DNA of 64,000 nucleotides, from positions 124,001-188,000 of the forward strand of contig NZ_CP040710.1 in NCBI RefSeq assembly GCF_005943945.1, in the 5' to 3' direction. This DNA comes from Aggregatimonas sangjinii (GTDB lineage Bacteria > Bacteroidota > Bacteroidia > Flavobacteriales > Flavobacteriaceae). Shown here piece after piece: positions 52,384 to 60,447 of the stretch (position 1 is its first letter; every line of letters starts with the position of its first letter). The notes beneath the pieces were generated by a model, which saw only the letters and a list, made by a program, of their open reading frames with translations, searched no databases and was not told where the DNA came from. A program made the translations under genes and the position numbers.

Positions 52384-52498
52384 GCGCCTCCAGCCCTACT
52401 TCGACTTCGCTCAGTACAAGCTACTTCGAGAGAACCAGGGACACATGGATTTTCAGTCTCCCGACACTTCGGGACTCTACCAACTGAGCTAAGGCACC
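52384..52498 (-). pseudogene. tRNA-Phe copy disrupted by two palindromic insertions
   Basis: From 52498 the sequence matches tRNA-Phe through the D-arm (GGTGCCTTAGCTCAGTTGG). Then the 5' strand of the anticodon stem is replaced by TCCCGAAGTGTCGGGAG, a hairpin. The tRNA sequence resumes (ACTGAAAATCCATGTGTCCC up to GGTTC). Next a segment of about 40 bases containing GTACTGAGCGAAGTCGAAGT replaces the T-loop. Finally CTGGAGGCGC resembles the 3' acceptor strand with changes. The anticodon and T arms cannot form, so it should not be a working tRNA. Confidence 0.8.
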
Positions 52499-52584
52499 AG
52501 CCCTTAAAGGGGTGCAAATATAATTTCAAATTTAGGATATCCAAACAAAAACAGATAAAAAAGCATGGGTTTCTTTTTCAATTT

Positions 52585-52594
52585 ATAATCTTTG
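52585..52594 (+). promoter_or_regulatory. TAnnTTTG-like box directly before coaX
   Basis: ATAATCTTTG ends four bases before the coaX ATG and resembles the Bacteroidetes -7 box with one extra base. If used, transcription would begin at or beside the ATG, giving a leaderless mRNA. No clear -33 element is visible. Confidence 0.3.
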
Positions 52595-52598
52595 TACC

Positions 52599-53327
52599 AT
52601 GAACTTAATTATCGATGCAGGAAATACTTTGGTCAAGTACGCGGTGTTTGACAAAGAAGACCTAGTCTTTAGGCAGCAAACCAGCATGGAAGAGGTGCTG
52701 TTGACGGCAAAAAAAATATGCGATGACCACCCTAGAATAGAATGGTGTATCGTCTCTTCGGTAAACACCTTGGATGAGAAGATCCTACTGCTGCTATCCG
52801 TTTTTTGTGAGGTTATTCATTTGAACGCAACTACGCCGACGCCTTTCAAGAATTCGTATGCGAGTCCGCATACACTTGGTGTCGATCGCATAGCCTTGGC
52901 CACCGCGGCTTTCTACCATAATCCCAATGGCAATACCTTGGTCATCGATGCCGGTACCTGCGTCACCTATGACATGGTCAACGATTATGGCGAGTATTTG
53001 GGAGGCGCGATATCCATGGGGTTACGAATGCGCTATCGGGCACTTCACGAGCAGACGGCTCGATTACCGTTATTGGAACCGGGAGAACTCTTTGATTTTA
53101 TCGGCAATACCTCCGAAACCAGTATACAGAGCGGCGTCTTGAATGGCCTACAACATGAGATAGATGGGTTTATCAACCAATATAAATCGCGGTTCGTAGA
53201 TTTAACAGTTATTTTAACAGGTGGCGACGCCCAATTTTTGTCTAAACGACTAAAAAATACCATATTTGCGGATTCCAATTTTCTCCTGAAAGGACTGAAT
53301 TATTTACTGGAATACAACAAACATTAA
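52599..53327 (+). CDS. coaX: type III pantothenate kinase
   Basis: 242 residues. First step of coenzyme A synthesis. ASKHA-fold motifs: LIIDAGNTLVKYAVF at 3-17 (phosphate 1), GVDRIALATAAFYH near 89-102, LVIDAGTCVTYDMV near 114-127 (phosphate 2 and catalytic Asp) and GGAISMGLRMRYRALHEQT near 133-151. Length typical. It leads a plus-strand unit whose next gene begins immediately after its stop codon (53328). This order coaX, outer membrane protein, TPR, lptC is common in flavobacteria. Confidence 0.95.
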   Translation: MNLIIDAGNTLVKYAVFDKEDLVFRQQTSMEEVLLTAKKICDDHPRIEWCIVSSVNTLDEKILLLLSVFCEVIHLNATTPTPFKNSYASPHTLGVDRIALATAAFYHNPNGNTLVIDAGTCVTYDMVNDYGEYLGGAISMGLRMRYRALHEQTARLPLLEPGELFDFIGNTSETSIQSGVLNGLQHEIDGFINQYKSRFVDLTVILTGGDAQFLSKRLKNTIFADSNFLLKGLNYLLEYNKH

Positions 53328-54617
53328 ATGGTAAAAAATTTCATACTCGCTGTACTGAGCCTAGCAGCCACAGGTCTTTATGCTCAAGATGGTACAGGTT
53401 CCCCATATTCATATTTCGGTATTGGCGAGAATAGAGCAACAGGAGCTATAGAGAATCAAATGATGGGCGGTATCGGTGTCTACACCGATAGTATTCACGT
53501 AAATCTTCAAAACCCGGCATCCTATGGTATGTTGGGACTTAAAAGTGTTGAAAACGGCAGGCTTTCAGTCTACACCGGTGCCTTATCCCGAAATGAAGTC
53601 CGTTTAGAGAGCTTCACGGACACCCAGAGCAGTTCCTCCACAAATTTAGAGTACCTAGCGCTAGGTTTTAATTTAACCAAAGGCCTCGGAATCGGTTTCG
53701 GAATCATGCCGCTTTCTTCGGTGGGGTATAACATTGTCTCCGAAAGTACAAATGGCAGTGGCGCTACGGTTAGGGATGTATATCAAGGTGAAGGAGGAAT
53801 AAATAGGGTCTTCTTTTCGGCGGGATACGAAGTATTTCGGGATTTTAGTGTAGGGGTGACCGCTAATTTTAATTTTGGCAGGATAGTGAATGAAAACGTT
53901 CAAAGCGTCGAAGATGTTCAGTTCGGGACACGGGATATCAAAGAATCGGAAATAAACGGATTGGACTTCAATTATGCGATACAGTATAATCCCATGGTTA
54001 CCGAGAAACATAGACTATTTGCTTCGGTAAGAGTTAATACACAGGGAAATTTAACCTCTGAAAACAGTAGGGAAATCAGTTCTTTGTTAATATCGGAAGG
54101 CAGGACCATAGAATCGATTGACGTAAATTTGGATGCCGCAGGATTGCGAAATACCGGCATCAAGATACCGACCACGACTACCTTAGGCGTTGGTTTTGGG
54201 GAGGATAAGAAGTGGTTTTTGGTAACCGAATACAGTTTTCAGGGTTTCAAGGATTTTTCCAACGAATTTTTGGAAGATGATAATGTAGCTTATCAAAACG
54301 CCAGTACCGTCTCCTTGGGCGGCTTTTATATTCCGGATTATGACGCTTTCAATGGGTATCTAAAACGGGTGACCTACAGGGCCGGGATGCGTTTTGGCAA
54401 TACTGGAATGGTCGTGAATACCAAGGAAATTAAAAATCTTGGCATAACTTTTGGAGTTGGACTACCACTCGGTAGAAGTTTGCCCAACATCAATATCGGT
54501 TTCGAATTGGGGAGAAGGGGAACATCCACCGCAGACTTGGTCGAAGAAAATTATGCGAAAATCAATGTAGGATTCTCATTTAATGATCTTTGGTTCCGAA
54601 AAAGAAAAATAAATTAG
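53328..54617 (+). CDS. outer membrane protein of the coaX-lptC cluster
   Basis: 429 residues. A signal peptide (MVKNFILAVLSLAATGLYAQ) is followed by PYSYFGIGENRATGAIENQM, the typical start of a Bacteroidetes outer-membrane barrel related to the OmpP1/FadL region, with many amphipathic strands and a C-terminal aromatic strand (AKINVGFSFNDLWF). It begins directly after the coaX stop. The substrate is unknown; its constant neighbourhood with lptC suggests an envelope role. Confidence 0.8.
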   Translation: MVKNFILAVLSLAATGLYAQDGTGSPYSYFGIGENRATGAIENQMMGGIGVYTDSIHVNLQNPASYGMLGLKSVENGRLSVYTGALSRNEVRLESFTDTQSSSSTNLEYLALGFNLTKGLGIGFGIMPLSSVGYNIVSESTNGSGATVRDVYQGEGGINRVFFSAGYEVFRDFSVGVTANFNFGRIVNENVQSVEDVQFGTRDIKESEINGLDFNYAIQYNPMVTEKHRLFASVRVNTQGNLTSENSREISSLLISEGRTIESIDVNLDAAGLRNTGIKIPTTTTLGVGFGEDKKWFLVTEYSFQGFKDFSNEFLEDDNVAYQNASTVSLGGFYIPDYDAFNGYLKRVTYRAGMRFGNTGMVVNTKEIKNLGITFGVGLPLGRSLPNINIGFELGRRGTSTADLVEENYAKINVGFSFNDLWFRKRKIN

Positions 54618-54643
54618 TATTTTAACCCCCTAAAACAAAACAG

Positions 54644-56017
54644 ATGAAAACGAAATTTTACTTCGCCGCGATAATGATCGTGGGTCTTATTGGAGTAAGC
54701 GGTGCACAAGCTCCGAACCCGGAATGTAACACGAACCTTTCTATTTTTGTAGAACACGCAAAGGTTAAAAACTACGATGCGGCCTATACGCCCTGGAAAA
54801 TGGTTTATGATCAATGCCCAACGCTCAATTGGGCGACTTTCGCCTACGGAGAACGTATCCTGAAAGACAAAATTAAAAAATCATCGGGTGCTGAAAAAGA
54901 TGGCTTTATCAAAGATTTGTTAGCGCTTTACGAGGCGAGTCCGAAAACATTTCCTAAAAAGGCCAAATTAGCTCCGAATATTATCGATGTTGTAATGCTC
55001 AAGCGTGAAAACGATATGATTTCCGACGAGGAGATTTACAGTGAGTTGGGTAGGGCCTTCAAAGAGGATGAGCCGAACTTTAAAGATCCAAGAGCTTTAT
55101 ACCTTTATTTTTCTACGTTAGTTGACCTCAATAAGGCTGGTAAAAAAGATTTGCAGGAAGTATTTGATGTGTATGACGAGGTAACGGATAAGATAACCGT
55201 CGAGAATGAGAAGTTGACGGCTAAAATTGCCGAGCTGTTGCCAAAGGAAGAGGCCGGTACCTTAACCGCCAAAGAGAAAAAAATCTTGAGTGCGGCGAAT
55301 ACGAATTCCGGTTCTTTCGGTAAAATCGAAGGTAGCATTGATGCCAAACTCGGTCCTCTCGCCGATTGTAGCAACTTGATTCCACTTTACGAAAAGACTT
55401 TTGAACAAAACAAGGACAATGTTAAATGGGTAAAGAGAGCTGTAGGCCTCATGTTCAACAAAGAATGTACAGACGACCCTATGTTTAGTAAAATGGTGGA
55501 AGTACAGGCGCAATTAGATCCATCGGCAGATGCTTATGTGTATCTAGGTACGTTGAAAATGAAGAATGGCGATACAAGTGGAGCACTGGCTGATTTCGAT
55601 AAGGCGTTGGAACTGGAAACCGACGGTAAGAAAAAATCTAAAATTGCTTACAAGGTTGCCGTTACCAATAGAAGAAAGGGTAGCAATGCAACTGCGAACA
55701 AGTATGCACAGAAAGCGATTGCCGCTAATCCGGCTAATGGTAGGGCATATCTATTGATCGCAGGGCTTTATGCCAATAGTGCCAACCAATGTGGTAGTAC
55801 TACATTTGAAAAGCGTGCCATTTATTGGAGAGCTGCCGATATGGCCCGTAAGGCCGGTAGGGTAGATCCTTCAATCGGTAGTTCGGCGAACAAGGCCGTT
55901 TCCAGTTATAACGAACGGGCTCCTAGTAAAGAAATGATTTTCGAAGCTGGTATGGCCGGTAAAACCGTATCCTTTAGTTGTTGGGTAGGTGGTAGCGTAA
56001 AAGTGCCCAATCTATAA
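54644..56017 (+). CDS. exported tetratricopeptide-repeat protein
   Basis: 457 residues. A signal peptide (MKTKFYFAAIMIVGLIGVSG then AQA) precedes alpha-helical repeats; TPR-like pairs are clearest at AYVYLGTLKMKNGDTSGALA near 300 and ANKYAQKAIAANPANGRAYL near 355. A Cys-containing C-terminus ends KEMIFEAGMAGKTVSFSCWV. Probably a periplasmic scaffold. The stop is followed after 1 bp by the lptC start, so lptC translation is likely coupled. Confidence 0.82.
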   Translation: MKTKFYFAAIMIVGLIGVSGAQAPNPECNTNLSIFVEHAKVKNYDAAYTPWKMVYDQCPTLNWATFAYGERILKDKIKKSSGAEKDGFIKDLLALYEASPKTFPKKAKLAPNIIDVVMLKRENDMISDEEIYSELGRAFKEDEPNFKDPRALYLYFSTLVDLNKAGKKDLQEVFDVYDEVTDKITVENEKLTAKIAELLPKEEAGTLTAKEKKILSAANTNSGSFGKIEGSIDAKLGPLADCSNLIPLYEKTFEQNKDNVKWVKRAVGLMFNKECTDDPMFSKMVEVQAQLDPSADAYVYLGTLKMKNGDTSGALADFDKALELETDGKKKSKIAYKVAVTNRRKGSNATANKYAQKAIAANPANGRAYLLIAGLYANSANQCGSTTFEKRAIYWRAADMARKAGRVDPSIGSSANKAVSSYNERAPSKEMIFEAGMAGKTVSFSCWVGGSVKVPNL

Positions 56018-56018
56018 G

Positions 56019-56636
56019 ATGTACAATAAAATAAATAATTACAAGAGCATTGCCTTATTCTGTACGGCAATGCTCTTTTTTTCTTGTCAAGATCAGTATG
56101 TGAGGGTAGGCGATGAAGCCATACCCACTATTTATCCCCAAGGTATTGCAGAGAACTTTGAACTTACGTATACGGAGTCTAAGGAGCCGCTCACGGCAGA
56201 GGCGGTAGACTCATCAGAGGTCATTGCCGTGCTTTCGAGTGTGTTGAGTAAGAATTTTGACAACCTCCAATTTCCGTATAAGACCTTTCCCAAAGGCCTC
56301 ACGGTAGACCTGTTTGACGACCAAGGAAACAAAAATACCATCGTCGCCGATTACGGTATTATTTATTCTGCAACGAATTTGATAGATTTACAGGGTAATG
56401 TGGTGGTGTTGACCAATGATGGGAAAAAACTGGAAGCCCCACAATTGTACTACGATCAGACGAACGAGTGGATTTTTACCCAGCAAAAGTTCAAGTTTAC
56501 CAACCCCGAAGATGGCACCATTATGGACGGCGAGGGCATGGATTTTGCGAAGGATATGAGTATTTTTAATGCCCACAGAACCTATGGCCTAATGACCATC
56601 AAGGAAGAAACCAAAGAGACGAAAGCCGATGATTAA
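56019..56636 (+). CDS. lptC: LPS export protein LptC
   Basis: 205 residues. A lipoprotein-like signal (YKSIALFCTAMLFFSC) with Cys at residue 23, then the LptC/OstA-type beta-jellyroll: LFDDQGNKNTIVADYGIIYS near 93-112 and LIDLQGNVVVLTNDGKKLEA near 115-134, with the TNEWIFTQQKFKFTN strand. It bridges the LptBFG transporter and LptA/LptD in carrying lipopolysaccharide. Bases 56043-56082 encoding the signal peptide also form a perfect terminator-like hairpin. The 3' end overlaps the next small gene by 8 bp. Confidence 0.85.
   Translation: MYNKINNYKSIALFCTAMLFFSCQDQYVRVGDEAIPTIYPQGIAENFELTYTESKEPLTAEAVDSSEVIAVLSSVLSKNFDNLQFPYKTFPKGLTVDLFDDQGNKNTIVADYGIIYSATNLIDLQGNVVVLTNDGKKLEAPQLYYDQTNEWIFTQQKFKFTNPEDGTIMDGEGMDFAKDMSIFNAHRTYGLMTIKEETKETKADD
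56043..56082 (+). terminator. terminator-like hairpin inside the lptC signal-peptide codons
   Basis: A perfect 12-bp stem AAGAGCATTGCC / GGCAATGCTCTT with an 11-base loop is followed by a T-run (seven T in total at 56076-56082). It begins 24 bases after the lptC start codon. By sequence it is a textbook rho-independent terminator, yet it lies within a gene that reads through it. Translating ribosomes could keep it from forming, which would make it an attenuator. Confidence 0.6.
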
Positions 56637-56832
56637 AATTTTACGTTATACCGAATATGTTTACCTCATTATCGCGGGCTTTTCTTTATACCGAATTTTC
56701 ACCGATTGGAGCGTAGATCGCAACAATGCATACCTATTTCTTTTTTTTGCCGTAGTATCTATAGGGATGTTTCTTTTCAGGAGAAATTACCGAAGAAAGT
56801 TCGAGCAACGCAAACGCGATAACGAACAATAA
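56629..56832 (+). CDS. small two-helix membrane protein
   Basis: 67 residues. Hydrophobic segments YVYLIIAGFSLYRIF (about 10-24) and NAYLFLFFAVVSIGMFLF (about 33-50), then a strongly basic tail RRNYRRKFEQRKRDNEQ. It overlaps lptC by 8 bp and ends 2 bp before the CNNM-type gene, so it is translationally linked to both. Family unnamed to me but conserved in position in flavobacteria as I recall. Confidence 0.75.
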   Translation: MIKILRYTEYVYLIIAGFSLYRIFTDWSVDRNNAYLFLFFAVVSIGMFLFRRNYRRKFEQRKRDNEQ

Positions 56833-56834
56833 CC

Positions 56835-58124
56835 GTGGACCCATCCATCATCATCATCGTTTTGTCATTGGTCTTTTCGGCCTTTTTTTCCGGCATGGAA
56901 ATCGCTTTTATTTCCGCGAATAAAATCCATATCGAAATAGAGAAAAAGCAGGACGGCTTCTTGGCTAAAGTACTATCGCGTTTAACGAAAAAACCGTCTA
57001 AATTCATCGCGACCATGTTAATCGGCAATAATATTGCCTTGGTGATTTACGGGTTTTTTATGGGGGAGTTGCTCATGAACTTCTTTAATGACATGGGACC
57101 ATCCTCTAACAGTTTCGTTCAGCTGTTGCTTACCGATTTTAGTTTATTGACCCAGACTATTATTTCTACCTTGATCATACTTTTTACAGCGGAATTTCTT
57201 CCAAAGGTGCTGTTTCAAATCTATTCGAACACGCTTTTAAAAGTACTGGCGGTGCCGGCCTACCTCTTTTATATCCTGTTTTCCTTTATTTCCGATTTTA
57301 TTATTAAAATCTCGGATATCATCCTGAAGGCCTTTTTTAGGACCGAGGGCGACGAGGTACAATTGGCCTTTAGCAAGATAGAACTGGGCGATTACATTAC
57401 CGAACAAATGGAAACCATCGAAGAGGAAGATGAGGTGGATTCGGAAATACAGATTTTTCAGAATGCGTTGGAATTCGCCGAGGTAAAAGCAAGGGAAGTC
57501 ATGATTCCCAGAATTGAGATTACCGCCGTAGAGTTGCACGAAACTCCGAAAAACCTGACCAAACTGTTCTCCGATACCGGCTATTCCAAGATATTGATCT
57601 ATAAGGATACCATTGATGATATCATCGGCTATGTGCATTCGTACGAGCTCTTTAAAAAACCGAAGACCATTAAGAGCATCTTGTTACCGGTCGAGTTCGT
57701 TCCCGAAACCATGCTGATACAGGACTGTCTGAACCTATTGGCAAAAAAACGAAAAAGTATTGCCGTAGTGTTGGATGAATACGGAGGTACTTCCGGAATC
57801 ATGACGGTCGAGGACATTATCGAGGAATTGTTCGGTGAAATCGAGGATGAGCACGATAGTACCGATCTTGTTGAGGAGCAATTGGCTGAAAATAAGTACC
57901 GGCTTTCGGCCAGATTGGAAGTAGATTACCTCAATGAGACCTATAAGTGGGAGCTCCCCGAAAGCGATGAATATGAAACCTTGGGCGGACTCATAGTAGG
58001 TGAAACCGGTGAGATTCCTGAACAGGAAACAGAAATTACCATCGATAAGTTCAAATTCAAGGTTTTGGAGGTCTCCAGTACTAAAATCGATTTGGTATCC
58101 GTTGAAATCATAGACAACGAATAG
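56835..58124 (+). CDS. CNNM/CorC-type transporter (hemolysin C family)
   Basis: 429 residues with a GTG start (GTG GAC CCA TCC), the only start that keeps the first helix and fits the 2-bp spacing from the previous gene. A DUF21/CNNM membrane domain spans about 1-190 (helices near 5-28, 62-82, 96-115, 130-155; KPSKFIATMLIGNNIALVIY). Two CBS domains span about 205-330 (VMIPRIEITAVEL, VLDEYGGTSGIMTVEDIIEE). A CorC_HlyC domain closes the protein (about 345-425). Members bind Mg-ATP in the CBS pair and are linked to Mg or Co efflux. Confidence 0.92.
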   Translation: MDPSIIIIVLSLVFSAFFSGMEIAFISANKIHIEIEKKQDGFLAKVLSRLTKKPSKFIATMLIGNNIALVIYGFFMGELLMNFFNDMGPSSNSFVQLLLTDFSLLTQTIISTLIILFTAEFLPKVLFQIYSNTLLKVLAVPAYLFYILFSFISDFIIKISDIILKAFFRTEGDEVQLAFSKIELGDYITEQMETIEEEDEVDSEIQIFQNALEFAEVKAREVMIPRIEITAVELHETPKNLTKLFSDTGYSKILIYKDTIDDIIGYVHSYELFKKPKTIKSILLPVEFVPETMLIQDCLNLLAKKRKSIAVVLDEYGGTSGIMTVEDIIEELFGEIEDEHDSTDLVEEQLAENKYRLSARLEVDYLNETYKWELPESDEYETLGGLIVGETGEIPEQETEITIDKFKFKVLEVSSTKIDLVSVEIIDNE

Positions 58125-58321
58125 CTGTAAAATTTGAGGTTAAGGCTGCCGATAAGGCACCTATCTTCTGCATATCGCTCTCTCAGATCACGCCATTTCA
58201 TCCCAACTTCCCTCTCAAGCCCTGAACGTGGTGTATCCATCACATATAAGCAGGTGGTAAAGCCTTTATTAATTGAAAAGAAAGTAGTAATTTCGCAAAC
58301 TGATTTTAAACATACCATACC
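58125..58321. other. intergenic region before ppiD
   Basis: 197 bp. No gene is convincing on either strand. TAATTTCG at 58288-58295 resembles the -7 box TAnnTTTG and would give a short leader for ppiD. Confidence 0.35.
58288..58295 (+). promoter_or_regulatory. TAnnTTTG-like box upstream of ppiD
   Basis: TAATTTCG, one mismatch to TAnnTTTG, lies 26 bp before the ATG at 58322, a usual distance. No good -33 motif is seen. Confidence 0.3.
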
Positions 58322-60439
58322 ATGGCAATTTTAGAGAATATTAGAAAGCGCACCACCGTATTGATTTTGATTATCGGCTTGGCGCTTTTCGCATTCGTAA
58401 TTTCAGGCGTTTTCACTGCCGATGGGCTTTCGGGACAAAAGGTGGGGTCGACGGTGGCAGAGATCAACGGCGAGGAAATTCCGATCGATGCATTTCGCCA
58501 AAAAGTCGATAACCAACAGCGTAATTCCGCTCCAGGCACCTCTACCATGCAGGTCGTGAACCAAGTGTACGACCAAGAAGTCAAAAATGCCATTTTAGGA
58601 CAGCAGTTCGAAGATCTTGGTGTGAATATCGAAGAGGATCAGATCATCAATTTTCTGAAAACTACCGGATATGCCCAAAGCCCTGAATTTCAAAATTCGA
58701 ATGGTGTTTTTGATGAAAACGTTTTCCGTAATGCCGTAGCCTCATGGAAGGCTAGCGAACCGCTGCGTTATGACAGTTGGTTACAGACCGAAAAAGCCAT
58801 TATTCAAGCGGCCAAAGAGCAGACTTATTACAATTTGATCAAAGCTGGTGTTGGCGCCACGCTCAAGGAAGGGGAATTGGATTACCGCTTGGCGAACGAG
58901 AAGATGGATATTAAATATGTGCGTGTGCCCTATACCTCTATTCCGGATAGTACCGTTACCGTTACCAAGGAAGAGATTGCAGCCTACATCGACGCCCATA
59001 AAGACGAATACGAACAGGAAGAGGCCAGGGACATTCAGTTCGTCTATTTTGAAGAGAAGCCATCTGAGACCGATGTAAAAGCCGTAGAGGACGAGATTGC
59101 CAAATTATTGGATGATACCGTCGAGTACAATTCGAACACAAGTCAAAACGATACGATCAGCGGATTTAGAAATGCTACGGATATCGCAGCATTCATCGAT
59201 AGACATTCCGATATTAAATTCGATACCATCTACAAGCCCAAAAATCAACTGTCTCCGCTTTATGCCGATACCTTAATGACCTTACAACCTGGTGAAATGT
59301 ACGGACCGTATCGCGATGGCGATTACTTTAAGGTTTCGAAAATGGTGGCGCGAAAGCCCAATGGCTCCGTAAAGGCGAGTCATATCTTGTTAGGTTATGA
59401 AGGTGCACAAAGTGCAAATCCAGATGTAAAACGAACGAAGGAAGAGGCCGAGGCAAGAGCCAAGGAACTTTTAAGAACCGCGAAAAAAGGGGATACTACC
59501 TTTATCGAGCTGGCAAGGAAACATTCCGATGGACCTTCTGCTGCTAACGGAGGGGATTTAGGGTATTTTCAGGAAGGTGCGATGGTACCTACTTTCAATG
59601 ATTTCGCATTCGGAAACCCAAAGGACGCCGTAGGAATGGTCGAGACCGATTTTGGGTTTCATGTTATCAAGATAGACGACAAGCAGGACATCGTTCAAAT
59701 CGCCACTTTGGCAAGAGAGGTTGAGACCTCGGAAGAAACGAGCAATAAACTGTTTACCGATGCTACGAACTTCGAGCTTCAATCCATTGAAACCGAAACG
59801 CCGTTTTCCGACTTCGCAAAAGAGAAGGAGTACACCATTCGTCCCGTGAACAAAATCAAGGCCATGGACGAAAATCTCCCGGGCCTATCCGCACAACGTA
59901 ATATTGTACAATGGGCATTTAACCCAGAAACCGAATTAGGCGAAATCAAGCGTTTTAACATCAATAATGGCTATGCGGTAGCTCAGTTGACCGGTGTATA
60001 TGAAAAGGGCGTTATGGGTGTTGAGGATGCCTCGGCCAGCGTGCTTCCTAAAATCAGAAAAGAGCGTAAGGCTGCGCAGATCATCGGGGCGAATCAAGGC
60101 AAGTCTTTGGAAGATTTTGCAAAGGATAATAATGTTTCCGTTTCCAACGCCTCGGCACTTACCGTTAAATCTCCAACGATTCCAGGTGCCGGTAGCGAGC
60201 CTGCTGTCGTAGGTACGGCTTTCGCTATGAACGAAGGAGATACTTCGGGCTTGATCGAAGGGTCTACAGGTGTGTTTATGTTGACTGTGACCAAAAAGGA
60301 GGCTCCCGTACCTTTGGAGAACTACAGTACCTATGCCAACGCAATTAAAACAGCCAACGTCGGAAAAGTAAATACCGCTGTTTATCAAGCGCTAAAAGAA
60401 AATGCGACTATCGAGGATAAAAGAAAAACCTTTTACTAG
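58322..60439 (+). CDS. ppiD: periplasmic folding chaperone / peptidyl-prolyl isomerase (PpiD-like)
   Basis: 705 residues. A single N-terminal membrane helix (TVLILIIGLALFAFVISGVF, about 11-30) anchors a periplasmic protein. A SurA-N-like chaperone region spans about 35-200 (EINGEEIPIDAFRQKVDNQQ). A parvulin domain spans about 350-450 (KASHILLGYEGAQ, FIELARKHSDGPSAANGGDL, FGFHVIKI). It helps outer membrane proteins fold after Sec translocation. The gene ends 9 bp before the convergent GHMP kinase stop; its terminator is embedded in that gene. Confidence 0.9.
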   Translation: MAILENIRKRTTVLILIIGLALFAFVISGVFTADGLSGQKVGSTVAEINGEEIPIDAFRQKVDNQQRNSAPGTSTMQVVNQVYDQEVKNAILGQQFEDLGVNIEEDQIINFLKTTGYAQSPEFQNSNGVFDENVFRNAVASWKASEPLRYDSWLQTEKAIIQAAKEQTYYNLIKAGVGATLKEGELDYRLANEKMDIKYVRVPYTSIPDSTVTVTKEEIAAYIDAHKDEYEQEEARDIQFVYFEEKPSETDVKAVEDEIAKLLDDTVEYNSNTSQNDTISGFRNATDIAAFIDRHSDIKFDTIYKPKNQLSPLYADTLMTLQPGEMYGPYRDGDYFKVSKMVARKPNGSVKASHILLGYEGAQSANPDVKRTKEEAEARAKELLRTAKKGDTTFIELARKHSDGPSAANGGDLGYFQEGAMVPTFNDFAFGNPKDAVGMVETDFGFHVIKIDDKQDIVQIATLAREVETSEETSNKLFTDATNFELQSIETETPFSDFAKEKEYTIRPVNKIKAMDENLPGLSAQRNIVQWAFNPETELGEIKRFNINNGYAVAQLTGVYEKGVMGVEDASASVLPKIRKERKAAQIIGANQGKSLEDFAKDNNVSVSNASALTVKSPTIPGAGSEPAVVGTAFAMNEGDTSGLIEGSTGVFMLTVTKKEAPVPLENYSTYANAIKTANVGKVNTAVYQALKENATIEDKRKTFY

Positions 60440-60447
60440 AGGTATTG

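Noticed and set aside
52384-52498. Functional second tRNA-Phe
   Set aside because: The anticodon-stem partner strand and the T-loop are replaced; no canonical cloverleaf forms unless the inserts were removed from the RNA.
57941-58318. 125-codon minus-strand frame between the CNNM gene and ppiD
   Set aside because: Most of it is antisense to the CNNM gene; the intergenic part (MDTPRSGLEREVGMKWRDLR) looks passable but has no promoter, neighbour or family support.
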